Counted from the stretch's first letter, positions 49,905 to 58,849 are shown. The stretch: DNA of 64,000 nucleotides from Amycolatopsis marina (GCF_900111885.1 NZ_FOKG01000001.1:186001-250000); one strand, 5' to 3'. The notes: generated from the letters alone by a model not told the origin. A program made the numbers and translations.

Positions 49905-51443
49905 TCAGGGACGCCGGACGGCGTCCTCGGCACCGTACCCGGCTGGGGACACGTGAAGAGCTGGGCCGGTCGAGCCCTCCGCACCGCCGATGCCCTCCAG
50001 CAGGTGCTTGCCGATGAGCGCGTCGTCCGGCAACGGAATCGGGTACTCGCCGTCGAAGCACGCCGCGCACAGCCGGGACCTCGGCTGTTCCGAGGCCGCG
50101 ACGAGGCTGTCCAGCGAAACGTAGCCGAGGGAGTCCGCACCGATCGACCGGCGGATGCCGTCGGCGTCCACTCCGTTCGCGACCAGTTCGGCCCGGGACG
50201 CGAAGTCGATGCCGTAGAAGCAGGGCCAGCGCACAGGGGGCGAGGCGATGCGGACATGCACCTCGAGCGCGCCGGACTCGCGCAACATCCGCACCAGCGC
50301 GCGCTGGGTGTTGCCGCGGACGATCGAGTCGTCCACCACGACGAGTCGCTTGCCTCGGATGACGTCACGCAGCGGGTTCAACTTGAGCCGGATGCCGAGC
50401 TGGCGGATGGTCTGCGAGGGCTGGATGAACGTCCGCCCGACATAGGCGTTCTTCACCAGACCCGACCCGTACGGGATGCCGGAGGCCTGCGCGTACCCGA
50501 TGGCGGCGGGAGTGCCGGACTCGGGCACCGGAATCACCAGATCCGCGTCGGCTGGATGCTCCGCGGCGAGCCTGCGGCCGATCTCGACCCTGGTCGCGTG
50601 CACGCCGCGGCCGGAAATGGTCGTGTCGGGCCTGGCCAGGTAGACGTACTCGAACACGCAGCCCTTCGGCTCCGGGTTGGCGAACCTGGAGGAACGCAGT
50701 CCCTCCGCGTCGATCGCCAGCAGCTCGCCCGGTTCGACCTCACGGACGAAGGACGCGCCGACGATGTCCAGGGCCGCGGTTTCACTCGCGACGACCCAGC
50801 CGCGTTCGAGCCTGCCGAGGACCAGCGGCCGGACGCCGTGCGGGTCACGCGCGGCATAGAGCGTGTTCTCGTCGGCGAAGGTGAGGCAGAACGCACCCTT
50901 GATCGTCGGCAGCAGTTCGAGCGCGGCCGCCTCGATTCCCTTGTCGGCCGCGGCGGCGGCGAGCAGGCCACAGACCAGGTCGGAGTCGGTCGTGGCGCCG
51001 TTCGTGTTGATCACGCCCAGCTCGCGGGCCCGCTCGTTCAGCTCGGCGGTGTTGACCAGGTTGCCGTTGTGCCCGAGTGAAAGCCCGCTACCGGTCGCGG
51101 TGGTGCGGAAGTTGGGCTGGGCGTTCTCCCAGGTACCGCCCCCCGTGGTCGAGTAGCGGCAGTGGCCGACGGCGATGTGGCCCTGCAGCGTGGAGAGGAT
51201 CTGTTCGTTGAAGACCTGGCTGACCAGGCCGAGATCCTTGAACACGACGATCTGGCGGCCGTCGGCCACGGAAATGCCCGCGGCCTCCTGCCCACGGTGC
51301 TGAAGTGCGTACAGGCCGTAGTAGGCCAGTTTCGCGACTTCCTCACCCGGAGCCCAGACGCCGAAGACGCCGCACTCCTCACGGGGTTCGGGGTCTGGCT
51401 GATCTGGCGCGGAAGATCCAGTGGCGGACTGGTCGGAAAGCAC
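49905..51443 (-). CDS. purF: amidophosphoribosyltransferase PurF
   Basis: A 512-residue enzyme that makes phosphoribosylamine, the first committed step of purine synthesis. A short propeptide precedes the nucleophile Cys24 in EECGVFGVWAPGEEV, followed by LYALQHRGQEAAGI. The PRPP loop VVDDSIVRGNTQRALVRMLRESGA is in the transferase half, and the C-terminal CAACFDGEYPIPLP is typical of the Fe-S (Bacillus) type. GGGAG lies before GTG 51443. It is the first gene of purF-purM and is likely feedback-inhibited by nucleotides. Confidence 0.97.
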   Translation of the reverse strand: MLSDQSATGSSAPDQPDPEPREECGVFGVWAPGEEVAKLAYYGLYALQHRGQEAAGISVADGRQIVVFKDLGLVSQVFNEQILSTLQGHIAVGHCRYSTTGGGTWENAQPNFRTTATGSGLSLGHNGNLVNTAELNERARELGVINTNGATTDSDLVCGLLAAAAADKGIEAAALELLPTIKGAFCLTFADENTLYAARDPHGVRPLVLGRLERGWVVASETAALDIVGASFVREVEPGELLAIDAEGLRSSRFANPEPKGCVFEYVYLARPDTTISGRGVHATRVEIGRRLAAEHPADADLVIPVPESGTPAAIGYAQASGIPYGSGLVKNAYVGRTFIQPSQTIRQLGIRLKLNPLRDVIRGKRLVVVDDSIVRGNTQRALVRMLRESGALEVHVRIASPPVRWPCFYGIDFASRAELVANGVDADGIRRSIGADSLGYVSLDSLVAASEQPRSRLCAACFDGEYPIPLPDDALIGKHLLEGIGGAEGSTGPALHVSPAGYGAEDAVRRP

Positions 51444-51558
51444 CGAGGAGCTCCCTGATGACGAGGGTTGCCTACGTATGGAGTGTAGACGCCCAAAGCC
51501 ACTGCACCGACCTTGCGCGCCGGTTCGAGACTGGCCTCACGTCGACAGGGCAGCAGGT

Positions 51559-51613
51559 GTCGCCTCTGGGATGTCCCCAATAATGTGGCATTGGGGACAT
51601 CCCCAGAGGCGAC
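51559..51613. terminator. long hairpin between purF and the upstream gene
   Basis: A ~23-bp stem (51559-51581 with 51590-51613) with one bulged base closes an 8-nt loop; each arm contains GATGTCCCCAAT or its complement. It ends 9 bp from the stop of the gene at 51623 and probably terminates it before the purF promoter. Confidence 0.8.
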
Positions 51614-51622
51614 TCATGGACG

Positions 51623-52009
51623 CTAGGCGGAAGCCATCAGCCATTTCGCGCGGCCCGCCTCGCCGGGAACCCAGCAACCACGGGTGTCCGCACTGCCCGG
51701 CGCGTACTCCTTGTCGCCGAGCGAGAGCAGTTCGTCGATCACCGAGCACATCTCGCCGGTGGACCGCCACAGCTGAGTGCGGGGTTCGAGAATGTCCGCC
51801 TCGTCGGCGGGCATCCGGATGGCGAGCACATCGTCCTCGGCCTCGAGCCGGACCACGTCGATGACCGTGCCGTGCGCCCGCACGCCGACCACGGCGAGAA
51901 CCTCGCCGTCGGCATCACGGGGATGCACGAATCGGTACCCGCGGTCGATCAGCCTGCGGAGCGTCTTCTCGGTCTCTACGGCCTGGACGGCATCACGAGA
52001 GGACGTCAT
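51623..52009 (-). CDS. hypothetical protein downstream of DUF397 gene
   Basis: A 128-residue protein of unknown function, sharing no motif I recognise. It has the sequence KTLRRLIDRGYRFVHPRD followed by GEVLAVVGVRAHGTVIDVVRLEAE, a possible alpha/beta fold, and RTQLWRSTGEMCSVIDELL near the end. Its ATG 52009 lies 16 bp before the end of the DUF397 gene, which it overlaps, so the two are co-transcribed. Its association with XRE-DUF397 pairs may be meaningful. Confidence 0.75.
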   Translation of the reverse strand: MTSSRDAVQAVETEKTLRRLIDRGYRFVHPRDADGEVLAVVGVRAHGTVIDVVRLEAEDDVLAIRMPADEADILEPRTQLWRSTGEMCSVIDELLSLGDKEYAPGSADTRGCWVPGEAGRAKWLMASA

Positions 52010-52229
52010 CGAACTCGCCGTCCTTGGCGCCCGCGAGGAACGCCGCGATCTCCTCACGCGTGTAGATGAGTGCCGGACCACCGGGGAAGCGCGAGTTGCG
52101 CATCGCGATTTCTCCGCCTGGCAGTGGTGCTACCTCGACACAGTTGCCGACCGCTCCGCTGTGCCTGCTCTTGCGCCAGCGCGCTTCCGACAGGAGTTCT
52201 GCCGAGATGCCGTTGCGTACCTGCTCCAT
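51993..52229 (-). CDS. DUF397 protein
   Basis: A 78-residue DUF397 protein, the small partner usually encoded beside XRE-DUF5753 regulators, which may act as an antitoxin-like or co-regulatory protein. Family landmarks are WRKSRHSGAVGNCVEVAPL and AMRNSRFPGGPALIYTREEIAAFLAGAKDGEFD. GGGAAGG lies 8 nt before ATG 52229. It sits 200 bp from the XRE gene at 52429 on the same strand, with an operator-like cluster between. Confidence 0.92.
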   Translation of the reverse strand: MEQVRNGISAELLSEARWRKSRHSGAVGNCVEVAPLPGGEIAMRNSRFPGGPALIYTREEIAAFLAGAKDGEFDDVLS

Positions 52230-52272
52230 GATCCCCAACCTTCCCGACTTCAAACTCGGGGGACGATGCATC

Positions 52273-52336
52273 TGCACGTGCATTCACTTGTGCACCGAAC
52301 GTAGCACGTGCCGGTGCGCGTGTGAATGCACGTGCA
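52273..52336. promoter_or_regulatory. inverted-repeat operator cluster before the DUF397 gene
   Basis: TGCACGTGCATTCAC (52273-52287) and GTGAATGCACGTGCA (52322-52336) are a perfect 15-bp inverted pair. Between them are GTGCAC and GCACGTGC, further copies of the same core. The block lies in the promoter of the DUF397 gene, 44 bp before its start, and is a likely binding site of the adjacent XRE regulator. Confidence 0.6.
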
Positions 52337-52428
52337 CAGGGAATTGAGCGAAAATTAGCCTGTCCGGGTGATGCCAGCCAGCGAGTTCGTGCTCTATTGT
52401 CCCCGCGCGAAAAACGGGAAAGTGCTGG

Positions 52429-53298
52429 TCAGAGCTCGGCGCGCAGCTTCATCAGCCACTGCCGCGTCCGCTCGGGTGTCTCGGCATCCACCGCGAGCCG
52501 GTCCAGCGCCCGGCTGTAGACCTCGATCTCGTCGAGTCGTTCGAGGTACAACGCACCGCTCAGGTACTCGATGTACGCCACGTTCGGCAGCTCCGGCTCG
52601 GCGAAGCGGAGCAGGGTGAACGCACCCTCTGCCGCGTAGCCACTGAGCTCGAGCGGAACCACCTGCAGCGAGATGTTCGGCAGCGACGTCAGTTCGAGCA
52701 GCTTCTCGACCTGCCTGAGCTGGACCGCACGCCCGCCGATCGGCCTGCGCAGCACGGACTCGTCGATGACCGCCCACAGCCGCGGCGCGTTCGGCCGCAT
52801 CAACACCTTCTGCCGACGCATCCGGAACGCGACCCGCTGCTCGACCTTGTCGCTGGCGTTCTCCGGCACGCCGTGGCTCGCCACCGCCCGCGCGTACTCC
52901 TCCGTCTGCATCAGACCCGGCACGAACTGCAGCTCGTAGGTCTGGATCCGCGACGCGGCCTCTTCGAGACCGACGTAGTTGTCCAGCCACTTCGGCATCA
53001 CGTCGCTATAGCTCTGCCACCAGCCGGGCTGGTTGGACTGCTTGACCATGTCGAGGAAGTTCGCGCGCTCGGCCGGGTCGGAGACGCCGTACATGGTCAG
53101 CAGATCGGCGACGTCGCGTTCCTTGAAACCGACCCGGCCCAGCTCGAGCCTGCTGATTTTGGATTCCGAGCTGCGGATCTGGTAACCGGCATCCGCACGG
53201 GACATGCCGACGGACTCACGCAGCCTGCGCAGGTGCGCCCCGAGGACCATCCGTCTCGCGGTGGGTCCACCACCGTGCTCGGCGCCACCCGTGGTCAT
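52429..53298 (-). CDS. XRE-family regulator with DUF5753 domain
   Basis: A 289-residue XRE regulator. The helix-turn-helix occupies residues ~15-70 (LRRLRESVGMSRADAGYQIRSSESKISRLELG), and the DUF5753 domain follows, with WWQSYSDVMPKWLDNYVGLE and YELQFVPGLMQTEEYARAV. AGGAGAGG lies 9 nt before ATG 53298. It is the upstream partner of the DUF397 gene and is divergent from the DUF574 methyltransferase, a recurrent trio in actinobacteria. A hairpin AGGTGGGG/CCCCACCT (53430-53463) lies in the divergent promoter gap. Confidence 0.93.
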   Translation of the reverse strand: MTTGGAEHGGGPTARRMVLGAHLRRLRESVGMSRADAGYQIRSSESKISRLELGRVGFKERDVADLLTMYGVSDPAERANFLDMVKQSNQPGWWQSYSDVMPKWLDNYVGLEEAASRIQTYELQFVPGLMQTEEYARAVASHGVPENASDKVEQRVAFRMRRQKVLMRPNAPRLWAVIDESVLRRPIGGRAVQLRQVEKLLELTSLPNISLQVVPLELSGYAAEGAFTLLRFAEPELPNVAYIEYLSGALYLERLDEIEVYSRALDRLAVDAETPERTRQWLMKLRAEL

Positions 53299-53540
53299 CG
53301 CCCGCGTCCTCTCCTGCCTACCCGTCCGTGCGTGCGTACGCGATCCACTCAACCGCCGCGATGCAGAACCTTACCCCTACCTCTACCGAAACGTGCCCAT
53401 TGATTACCGCCTGTGCGACTCGTTGGGCCAGGTGGGGACGGGATGGGAGAACAAGCCCCACCTCCGTTTACGCGCCGAGTCCGTACGCCTACCCTAGGTG
53501 CGGTCCGATTCGTGTTCGATATGTCACAGGTGAGGCCTCC

Positions 53541-54374
53541 ATGACCGGCGTCGTGCCCCGTTCCGATCCTCCCGCTCCCGTTGGCGTCGACCCCACAAGG
53601 GCAAGCATCGCCCGGGTGTACGACGCGTTCCTCAACGGCAAGGACAACTACGAGATCGACCGCGAGGTACTCCGCGGGGTGCAGGCGAAGGCGCCGGAAG
53701 CCCAGGACCTCGCCACCGAGAACCGTGGCTTCCTGATCCGTGCCAGCCGGTTCATCGCCCACCAGACCGGCGTCGCCCAGTACCTGGACTGCGGCAGCGG
53801 CCTGCCCACCGCGGAGAACACGCACCAGGTCGTGCAGCGGATCAACTCGGACTCGACCGTGGTCTACGTCGACAACGACCCGGTGGTGCTCGCGCACGGG
53901 CGGGCGCTGCTGGAGGAGAACGACCAGACGCACTTCTCCGCCGCGGACATCTTCAACCCACCCGAGGTACTCGAGGACGAGGTGGTTCGCAAGCACCTGG
54001 ACTTCTCCCAGCCGATCGCGCTGTTCCAGATGGGCACAATGCACCACTACACCGGCGGCGGCAACCCGGCCGACATCATGCAGAACTACATCGACGCGCT
54101 GCCCAAGGGCTCGTACGTCGGGATCAGTCACTTCCTCGATCCCGAGAACCAGTACAGCGCCGTCGCGCGCAAGATGGAGGACGTCTTCCTGCACAGCCCG
54201 ATGGGCAGTGGCACCTTCCGGACCAAGGCCGAGATCCTGGAGCTGTTCTGCGGGCTGGAGCTGGTCGACCCCGGCCTGGTCCTGTGCGCCGACTGGTGGC
54301 CGGACGGCCCGCAGCTCAAGCCGCTCAACCAGGTGCAGTTCTGCATCGCGGGCGGCATCGCCAAGAAGAACTGA
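53541..54374 (+). CDS. SAV2177/DUF574-family SAM-dependent methyltransferase
   Basis: A 277-residue protein of the DUF574 family, predicted to use S-adenosylmethionine. The signature VGVDPTRASIARVYDAFLNGKDNYEIDREV is near the N-terminus (seen as PTRASIARVYDAFLNGKDNY), the SAM site is the QYLDCGSGLPTAENTHQ motif followed by VVYVDNDPVVLAHGRALL, and ALFQMGTMHHY is a further hallmark. Substrates are unknown. GAGG lies 6 nt before ATG 53541. It is divergent from the XRE-DUF5753 gene. Confidence 0.93.
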   Translation: MTGVVPRSDPPAPVGVDPTRASIARVYDAFLNGKDNYEIDREVLRGVQAKAPEAQDLATENRGFLIRASRFIAHQTGVAQYLDCGSGLPTAENTHQVVQRINSDSTVVYVDNDPVVLAHGRALLEENDQTHFSAADIFNPPEVLEDEVVRKHLDFSQPIALFQMGTMHHYTGGGNPADIMQNYIDALPKGSYVGISHFLDPENQYSAVARKMEDVFLHSPMGSGTFRTKAEILELFCGLELVDPGLVLCADWWPDGPQLKPLNQVQFCIAGGIAKKN

Positions 54375-54382
54375 ACTCCAGC

Positions 54383-54763
54383 TCACAACCGCAGGATCGG
54401 CAACCAGCGGGTGAGGTCGGCGCGAGTTCCGGACGCGCTGACTTTGCCCTGCTCCACCGCATCCGTCCACTGCAGACGCCCGGTGGCGAGCTCCAGCCAG
54501 GTGCGCGCTTCGGTCTCCACGACGTTCGGCGGCGTGCCTCTGGTGTGCCGGGGCCCCTCGACGCACTGCACGGCCGCGAACGGGGGCACCCGAACCTCGA
54601 CGGTGCGCCCGGGTGCGTCGGCGGCCAGTGTGCGCAAGCTCAACCGGACGGCAGCGGCGACATCCGACCTCGGCGGCTCCGGCCCGTCTCCGCTCAACCA
54701 GGCGGAAACCCGCTGGACGGCGGCTCGTAACTGGACGGCATCAGGCGGACGCGAAGGGCTCAT
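54383..54763 (-). CDS. sterol carrier-like family protein
   Basis: A 126-residue protein of the actinobacterial sterol-carrier/MDMPI C-terminal-like family, equivalent to Rv0807 near purF. It has LRAAVQRVSAWLSGDGPEPPR-type sequence in the N-terminal helix (QLRAAVQRVSAWLSG), SDVAAAVRLSLRTLAADAPG, a beta-rich middle VEVRVPPFAAVQCVEG and ETEARTWLELATGRLQWTDAVEQGKVSASG, the SCP2-like end. It probably binds a lipid, but no ligand is known. It is convergent with the DUF574 gene, 8 bp away. Confidence 0.85.
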   Translation of the reverse strand: MSPSRPPDAVQLRAAVQRVSAWLSGDGPEPPRSDVAAAVRLSLRTLAADAPGRTVEVRVPPFAAVQCVEGPRHTRGTPPNVVETEARTWLELATGRLQWTDAVEQGKVSASGTRADLTRWLPILRL

Positions 54764-54838
54764 TCCCCAACACTAGGATGAGCGCAGGACACGACACCGC
54801 CGGACACATCCGGCGAAGCGACAGACGTGGGGACCGAT

Positions 54839-55447
54839 ATGGCGCAGCGGGACGAAGCGGACCGGCTGACTTCTAAGCCGACGACCCCGAAGAAGCCGAA
54901 GATCACCCGGGAGATGCGGGCGAACGCCAGAGCCAACCCGAACAGCTGGCTCTACGTGATCGACGAGGCCTTCGACCCGAACGGACGGGTTCCGTCCTGG
55001 GCGGTGGTCGGCGCCTACCCGGTGAACGCGGCGGGTGACATCGTCGAGGACTTCCATCCCAACGACCGGTACCGGCCGTCCCCGAAGGCGCTCGGTTTCC
55101 CCGAACCGAACAACGACCTCGAGCGCCTGCTGCAGCTCGTGCGGACCAATCACCGACCCGCGGAGGACCTGCCGAAGGTCATCCTCGACTCGACCTTGTT
55201 CGTGTACGCGATGTCTCCCGTGCAGCGCACGGTCATCGGCTTCCACAACACGGATGGGCGCGTGCTGGTTCCGGCCTACACGGCCAAATCACTGGTGCCG
55301 AAGGAGTGGCCGCACGCACGCGCGGTGCTCGGCCGCGACATGGTCGGCTTGCTCGCCGGCCACCCGGTCGCGATCAATCCACACGATCTGGTGACGGCCG
55401 TCGTACCGGCCGAGCATCTTGTCCAGGCGCTCGCCCGAGAGCGGTAG
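54839..55447 (+). CDS. type VII secretion-associated-like protein
   Basis: A 202-residue cytoplasmic protein resembling proteins annotated in actinobacteria as T7SS-associated. It has ARANPNSWLYVIDEAFDP and PSWAVVGAYPVNAAGDIVEDF, then RPSPKALGFPEPNNDLERLLQL, AEDLPKVILDSTLFVYA and VLVPAYTAKSLVPKEWP. No catalytic motif is evident. ATG 54839 gives the normal family N-terminus. There are no other secretion genes in the window, so the role is not supported by context. Confidence 0.7.
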   Translation: MAQRDEADRLTSKPTTPKKPKITREMRANARANPNSWLYVIDEAFDPNGRVPSWAVVGAYPVNAAGDIVEDFHPNDRYRPSPKALGFPEPNNDLERLLQLVRTNHRPAEDLPKVILDSTLFVYAMSPVQRTVIGFHNTDGRVLVPAYTAKSLVPKEWPHARAVLGRDMVGLLAGHPVAINPHDLVTAVVPAEHLVQALARER

Positions 55448-55459
55448 TCGCTGCTGACA

Positions 55460-55484
55460 AGCGAGAAGGACCCTCCTTTTCGCT
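55460..55484 (+). terminator. terminator after the T7SS-associated gene
   Basis: AGCGAGAAGGA (55460-55470) pairs with TCCTTTTCGCT (55474-55484) with one mismatch, loop CCC. It lies 13 bp after the stop. Confidence 0.65.
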
Positions 55485-55601
55485 CTGTCCTACCTGAACA
55501 CTTTTACCCTTTCGAGTGACTCTCAGCTCGCGAAGTACGTTCTATCGAGGCATCGTGATGCCGTGGAGGGACGTGCCACCAGAGCTGGTTGGGAGTCACC
55601 C

Positions 55602-56432
55602 ATGCACAACACGAATTCTGCGTCTCGCGGCGCAGGCATTGTGGTCACCGCGATCGCGGCGATCAGCGCCATGACCGTCACCGCGGCGCCCGCCCCCGCG
55701 GTGACCGCCGACTACACCGGCGCGGACGAACGTTCGGCCGGTTCGCAGATCGCCATTCACGAGGGTGTCCACGGTGCACCGGCCAGTGGCCGCTACGCCC
55801 CAGCAGGTCAGGTACTCGGTCACGACGTGAGCGGCTGGCAGGGCGACGTCGACTGGCCGGCGGCCGCGAAGGCCGGCGCGAAGTTCGTCTACGTCAAGGC
55901 CACCGAGGGCACCGGTTACCGCAGCCCCCGGTTCACTCAGCAGTACAACGGTTCCTACGCCGAAGGCCTGATCCGCGGGGCCTACCACTTCGCCAGGCCG
56001 GACGTGTCCGGCGGCGCGGCACAGGCGGACTACTTCGTCGACCATGGTGGCGGCTGGTCGGCCGACGGCAAGACCCTGCCCGGCGCACTCGACGTCGAGT
56101 ACAACCCGTACGGCGAAACCTGCTACGACAAGTCACCGGCGGAAATGACGTCCTGGATCCGGGCGTTTTCGGACAGATACCACGAACGCACCGGCCGCCA
56201 CCCTGCGATCTACACCAGTACGAGCTGGTGGAAGAAGTGCACCGGCAACAGCGACGCGTTCGGCTCCACCAGCCCGCTCTGGCTCGCGCGCTACGCACCG
56301 GAGATCGGCGCACTGCCCGCGGGATGGTCGAACCAGACGATCTGGCAATGGGCCGACGCGGGGAGCCTGCCCGGCGATCAGAACTACTTCAACGGCAGCT
56401 CAGAGCGACTGCAGAAGCTGGCCAGCGGGTAG
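55602..56432 (+). CDS. secreted GH25 lysozyme, copy 1
   Basis: A 276-residue exported muramidase of glycoside hydrolase family 25. A signal peptide with IVVTAIAAISAMTVTAAPAPA is followed by the catalytic TIM-like barrel from about residue 70: GHDVSGWQGDVDW with the first acidic residue, FVYVKATEGTGYRSPRF, the YHFARPD strand, and the second acidic pair in ALDVEYNPYG. It cleaves peptidoglycan beta-1,4 bonds. ATG 55602 leaves a normal signal; a longer frame starts at 55563. Confidence 0.95.
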   Translation: MHNTNSASRGAGIVVTAIAAISAMTVTAAPAPAVTADYTGADERSAGSQIAIHEGVHGAPASGRYAPAGQVLGHDVSGWQGDVDWPAAAKAGAKFVYVKATEGTGYRSPRFTQQYNGSYAEGLIRGAYHFARPDVSGGAAQADYFVDHGGGWSADGKTLPGALDVEYNPYGETCYDKSPAEMTSWIRAFSDRYHERTGRHPAIYTSTSWWKKCTGNSDAFGSTSPLWLARYAPEIGALPAGWSNQTIWQWADAGSLPGDQNYFNGSSERLQKLASG

Positions 56433-56610
56433 TTCGTCCGTCCTGTCCCTTCTCACTGTCTGTACGACGTTGCAACTGTAAATCACCCACTTGTTTCGAG
56501 TAATTCACGCAAACTCGTGACAAGCGACACAGTTTTCAGCAACAATCGATGCTCGGATGGCTACTCCCTGTGAGCCATTCGGACGCGAGGGCAACTCGGA
56601 AGGGATACAT

Positions 56611-57477
56611 ATGTCCACTGCACGAAGAGGCTGGCGGCGCGTGATCGGCACCGCCGTCGCAGCCTCGGCCAGTGTGCTCCTGCTTGGCGCACTGACCCCG
56701 GCAGCCGCGAACACCCAGGTCATCGAGGGCATGCCCGTCGATGAGTACGTCAAGAAGTACGACCATCCGCTCGGTTCCCAGATCGCCAGGGTCGAAGGCG
56801 ACCGGTCCACACCCGCCACCAGCGCCACGGCCGTCCACGGTGACGACGTGCGAGTGCAGGCCAGCGTCGCCGGTATCGACGTGAGTGGCTGGCAGAAGAA
56901 TGTCGACTGGCAGTACTGGTGGAACCAGGGCAAGCGGTTCGCCTACGTGAAGGCAACGGAGGGCACCGGCTACAAGAGTCCGTACTTCGCCCAGCAGTAC
57001 AACGGCTCCTACAACATCGGGATGATCCGCGGGTCGTACCACTTCGCACTGCCGGACAGGTCGAGTGGCGCAGTGCAGGCGAACTACTTCGTCAACAACG
57101 GCGGCGGCTGGTCGCGGGACGGCAAGACCCTGCCGGGGGCACTCGACATGGAGTACAACCCCTACGGCTCCACCTGTTACGGCAAGAGCAAGTCCGCCAT
57201 GGCCGCGTGGATCAGGGACTTCCACGACACCTACCACTCCCGCACCGGCCGTTGGCCGGTCATCTACACCTCCACGAGCTGGTGGAACCAGTGCGTCGGT
57301 ACCGCGCAGAGCTTCGGCGGAACCGTGCCGCTCTGGGTCGCGCGCTACAGCTCATCGGTGGGCACCCTGCCCAACGGGTGGAGCTTCTACACCTTCTGGC
57401 AGTACACCTCGAGCCCCATTGACCAGAACACGTTCAACGGGGCATACGACCGGCTGAAGGTGCTCGCCACCGGCTGA
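56611..57477 (+). CDS. secreted GH25 lysozyme, copy 2
   Basis: A 288-residue second GH25 muramidase, about 55-60% like copy 1 by eye. Its signal is VIGTAVAASASVLLLGALTPAAA, and the catalytic landmarks recur as GIDVSGWQKNVDW, FAYVKATEGTGYKSPYF, SYHFALPD and ALDMEYNPYG. A longer N-terminal spacer precedes the domain. GGAAGGG lies 6 nt before ATG 56611. The two form a tandem duplication; an imperfect 12-bp inverted repeat (56490-56524) lies between them. Confidence 0.95.
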   Translation: MSTARRGWRRVIGTAVAASASVLLLGALTPAAANTQVIEGMPVDEYVKKYDHPLGSQIARVEGDRSTPATSATAVHGDDVRVQASVAGIDVSGWQKNVDWQYWWNQGKRFAYVKATEGTGYKSPYFAQQYNGSYNIGMIRGSYHFALPDRSSGAVQANYFVNNGGGWSRDGKTLPGALDMEYNPYGSTCYGKSKSAMAAWIRDFHDTYHSRTGRWPVIYTSTSWWNQCVGTAQSFGGTVPLWVARYSSSVGTLPNGWSFYTFWQYTSSPIDQNTFNGAYDRLKVLATG

Positions 57478-57500
57478 ACACGGTTCAGAACAGTCCGTCA

Positions 57501-57536
57501 CGGCTCTCGTCCGATCCCCGGATCGGACGAGAGCCG
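57501..57536 (+). terminator. terminator after the second GH25 gene
   Basis: A perfect 17-bp stem (57501-57517 with 57520-57536) and a 2-nt CC turn follow the lysozyme stop by 23 bp, and TTC comes after. The left arm is CGGCTCTCGTCCGATCC. Confidence 0.85.
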
Positions 57537-57705
57537 CTTCACGCGGACCGAACAACGGCAGGCAGAATGCGTGCAGCCAAGAAGCAGGGGGAGGAACCGA
57601 AGCCTCCACGCCCGCGTCGCACCACAGACGCAACCAGCGCGGGCGCGTCTCGACGGCGAAGCGGGATCGAAGTGCTTCCGCGCAGGACCACTGGAGGAAC
57701 GGCTC

Positions 57706-58788
57706 ATGACCTACCCACCTCAGCCTGGCCAGCCGTACGGTCAGCAACCTGATCCCTACGGGCAGGGTGGCGGCTACCCGCAGTCCGGCGGCTTCCCGCA
57801 ACAGCCGGGCCAGCCGGGCGGGCAGTACGGTCAGCAGCCCGGTTACGGCCAGCAGCCCGGCGGGCAGTACGGCCAGCCCGGCTACGACCCGAACGCCGGA
57901 TACGGGCAGTACGCCGGATACCCCCAGGGCGGCCAGTACGGCCAGCCCGGCGGCTTCGGCGGACCGCCGCCCAAGAAGAGCAGGACCGGGCTGTGGATCG
58001 GTCTGTCGGCAGGCGCGGTGGCCGTCATCGCCTTCCTGGTGACCGGCCTGCTCGCACCGGGCTTCCTGCTCGGTGACGAGAACGCCGCCGGCGGCCCGAA
58101 GGAGACCGCGGAGGCCATCGCGACCGGACTGAACAACAAGGACCGTGCGGCGTTGAGCGCACTGGAGTGCGAAGCTGCCGACGAACCCGTCAGTAAGGCC
58201 ATTGAGAACGTCGACGATATCGACGGCGCCCGGTTGACCGGCGAGCCGAAGAAGGTCTCCGAGACCTCCTACACGGCCACCGTCGAGGTCGACCTGGAGG
58301 GGAAGCCGATCGGTTTCGAGGGCGGTCTCAACAAGGAGGGGGACAAGTGGTGCTGGCAGAGCATCAGCCTCTCCGCCGGGGACATCGACATGCCCAGTCC
58401 ACCCACCGGCGGCCCGACCGGTGTGAGCGAGGCTGAATCGAGCGAGGCCGACGCCCCGGCCCCTGGTGCGGGGACCGACGGCGACACGGGCACCGGTAGC
58501 GCCGCTGCCAAGGTGCTCATGGAGGAGTGGATCGGCAGGATCAACGGCGGGGACAAGGCCGGCTCGATGGAGCTGGTCTGCGAGGCGGAGAAGTCCCTCA
58601 CCGAACGGGACGTGGACACCCTCATCGACGGCGATGCCCAGCTGGAGCTCGGCAAGGTGGATGACGGCACCTACTACGTCTCGGCCGAACTCGGCGGGAC
58701 GCTGGAGGGGAAGCCGATGGAGGGCGAGGTCACGGCGGACAACTTCGACGAGACCGGCTTCTGCATCAGCCTCGTCTTCATCAACTGA
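57706..58788 (+). CDS. Pro/Gly/Gln-rich single-pass membrane protein with two NTF2-like repeats
   Basis: A 360-residue membrane protein of unknown function. Residues 1-85 are a cytoplasmic low-complexity region rich in GQYGQ/PGQP repeats, followed by [22 protein letters not shown] as one membrane helix. The outside part contains two related segments, ~125-225 ([19 protein letters not shown]... GDKWCWQ) and ~270-360 ([21 protein letters not shown]... GFCIS), joined by a Glu/Ala/Gly linker; each resembles a DUF4878/NTF2-like domain. GGAGG lies 8 nt before ATG 57706. Confidence 0.78.
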   Translation: MTYPPQPGQPYGQQPDPYGQGGGYPQSGGFPQQPGQPGGQYGQQPGYGQQPGGQYGQPGYDPNAGYGQYAGYPQGGQYGQPGGFGGPPPKKSRTGLWIGLSAGAVAVIAFLVTGLLAPGFLLGDENAAGGPKETAEAIATGLNNKDRAALSALECEAADEPVSKAIENVDDIDGARLTGEPKKVSETSYTATVEVDLEGKPIGFEGGLNKEGDKWCWQSISLSAGDIDMPSPPTGGPTGVSEAESSEADAPAPGAGTDGDTGTGSAAAKVLMEEWIGRINGGDKAGSMELVCEAEKSLTERDVDTLIDGDAQLELGKVDDGTYYVSAELGGTLEGKPMEGEVTADNFDETGFCISLVFIN

Positions 58789-58800
58789 TCGACAACTGCC

Positions 58801-58849
58801 GTCAGGGCCCCTGGGACCGCGTTCAACACGCGGTCACGGGGGCCCTGAC
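58801..58849 (+). terminator. hairpin terminator
   Basis: GTCAGGGCCCC at the left pairs with its complement at the right end, with an inner GACCGCG/CGCGGTC helix. It lies 12 bp after the membrane protein stop and 71 bp before the convergent purL end. Confidence 0.8.

Noticed and set aside
52416-52425. GGGAAAGTGC, a half-site of the CCCGGG palindrome, after the second XRE gene
   Set aside because: The other half is absent and the flanks do not match, so it is not counted as a sixth copy.
56433-56610. c-di-AMP (ydaO-type) riboswitch before a lysozyme gene
   Set aside because: No conserved riboswitch core could be found by eye in this gap or before the first lysozyme gene.
57706-57960. Possible repeat array in DNA
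   Set aside because: The repeats are in-frame GQYGQ/PGQP codons of a membrane protein, so they are protein low-complexity, not a separate DNA element.
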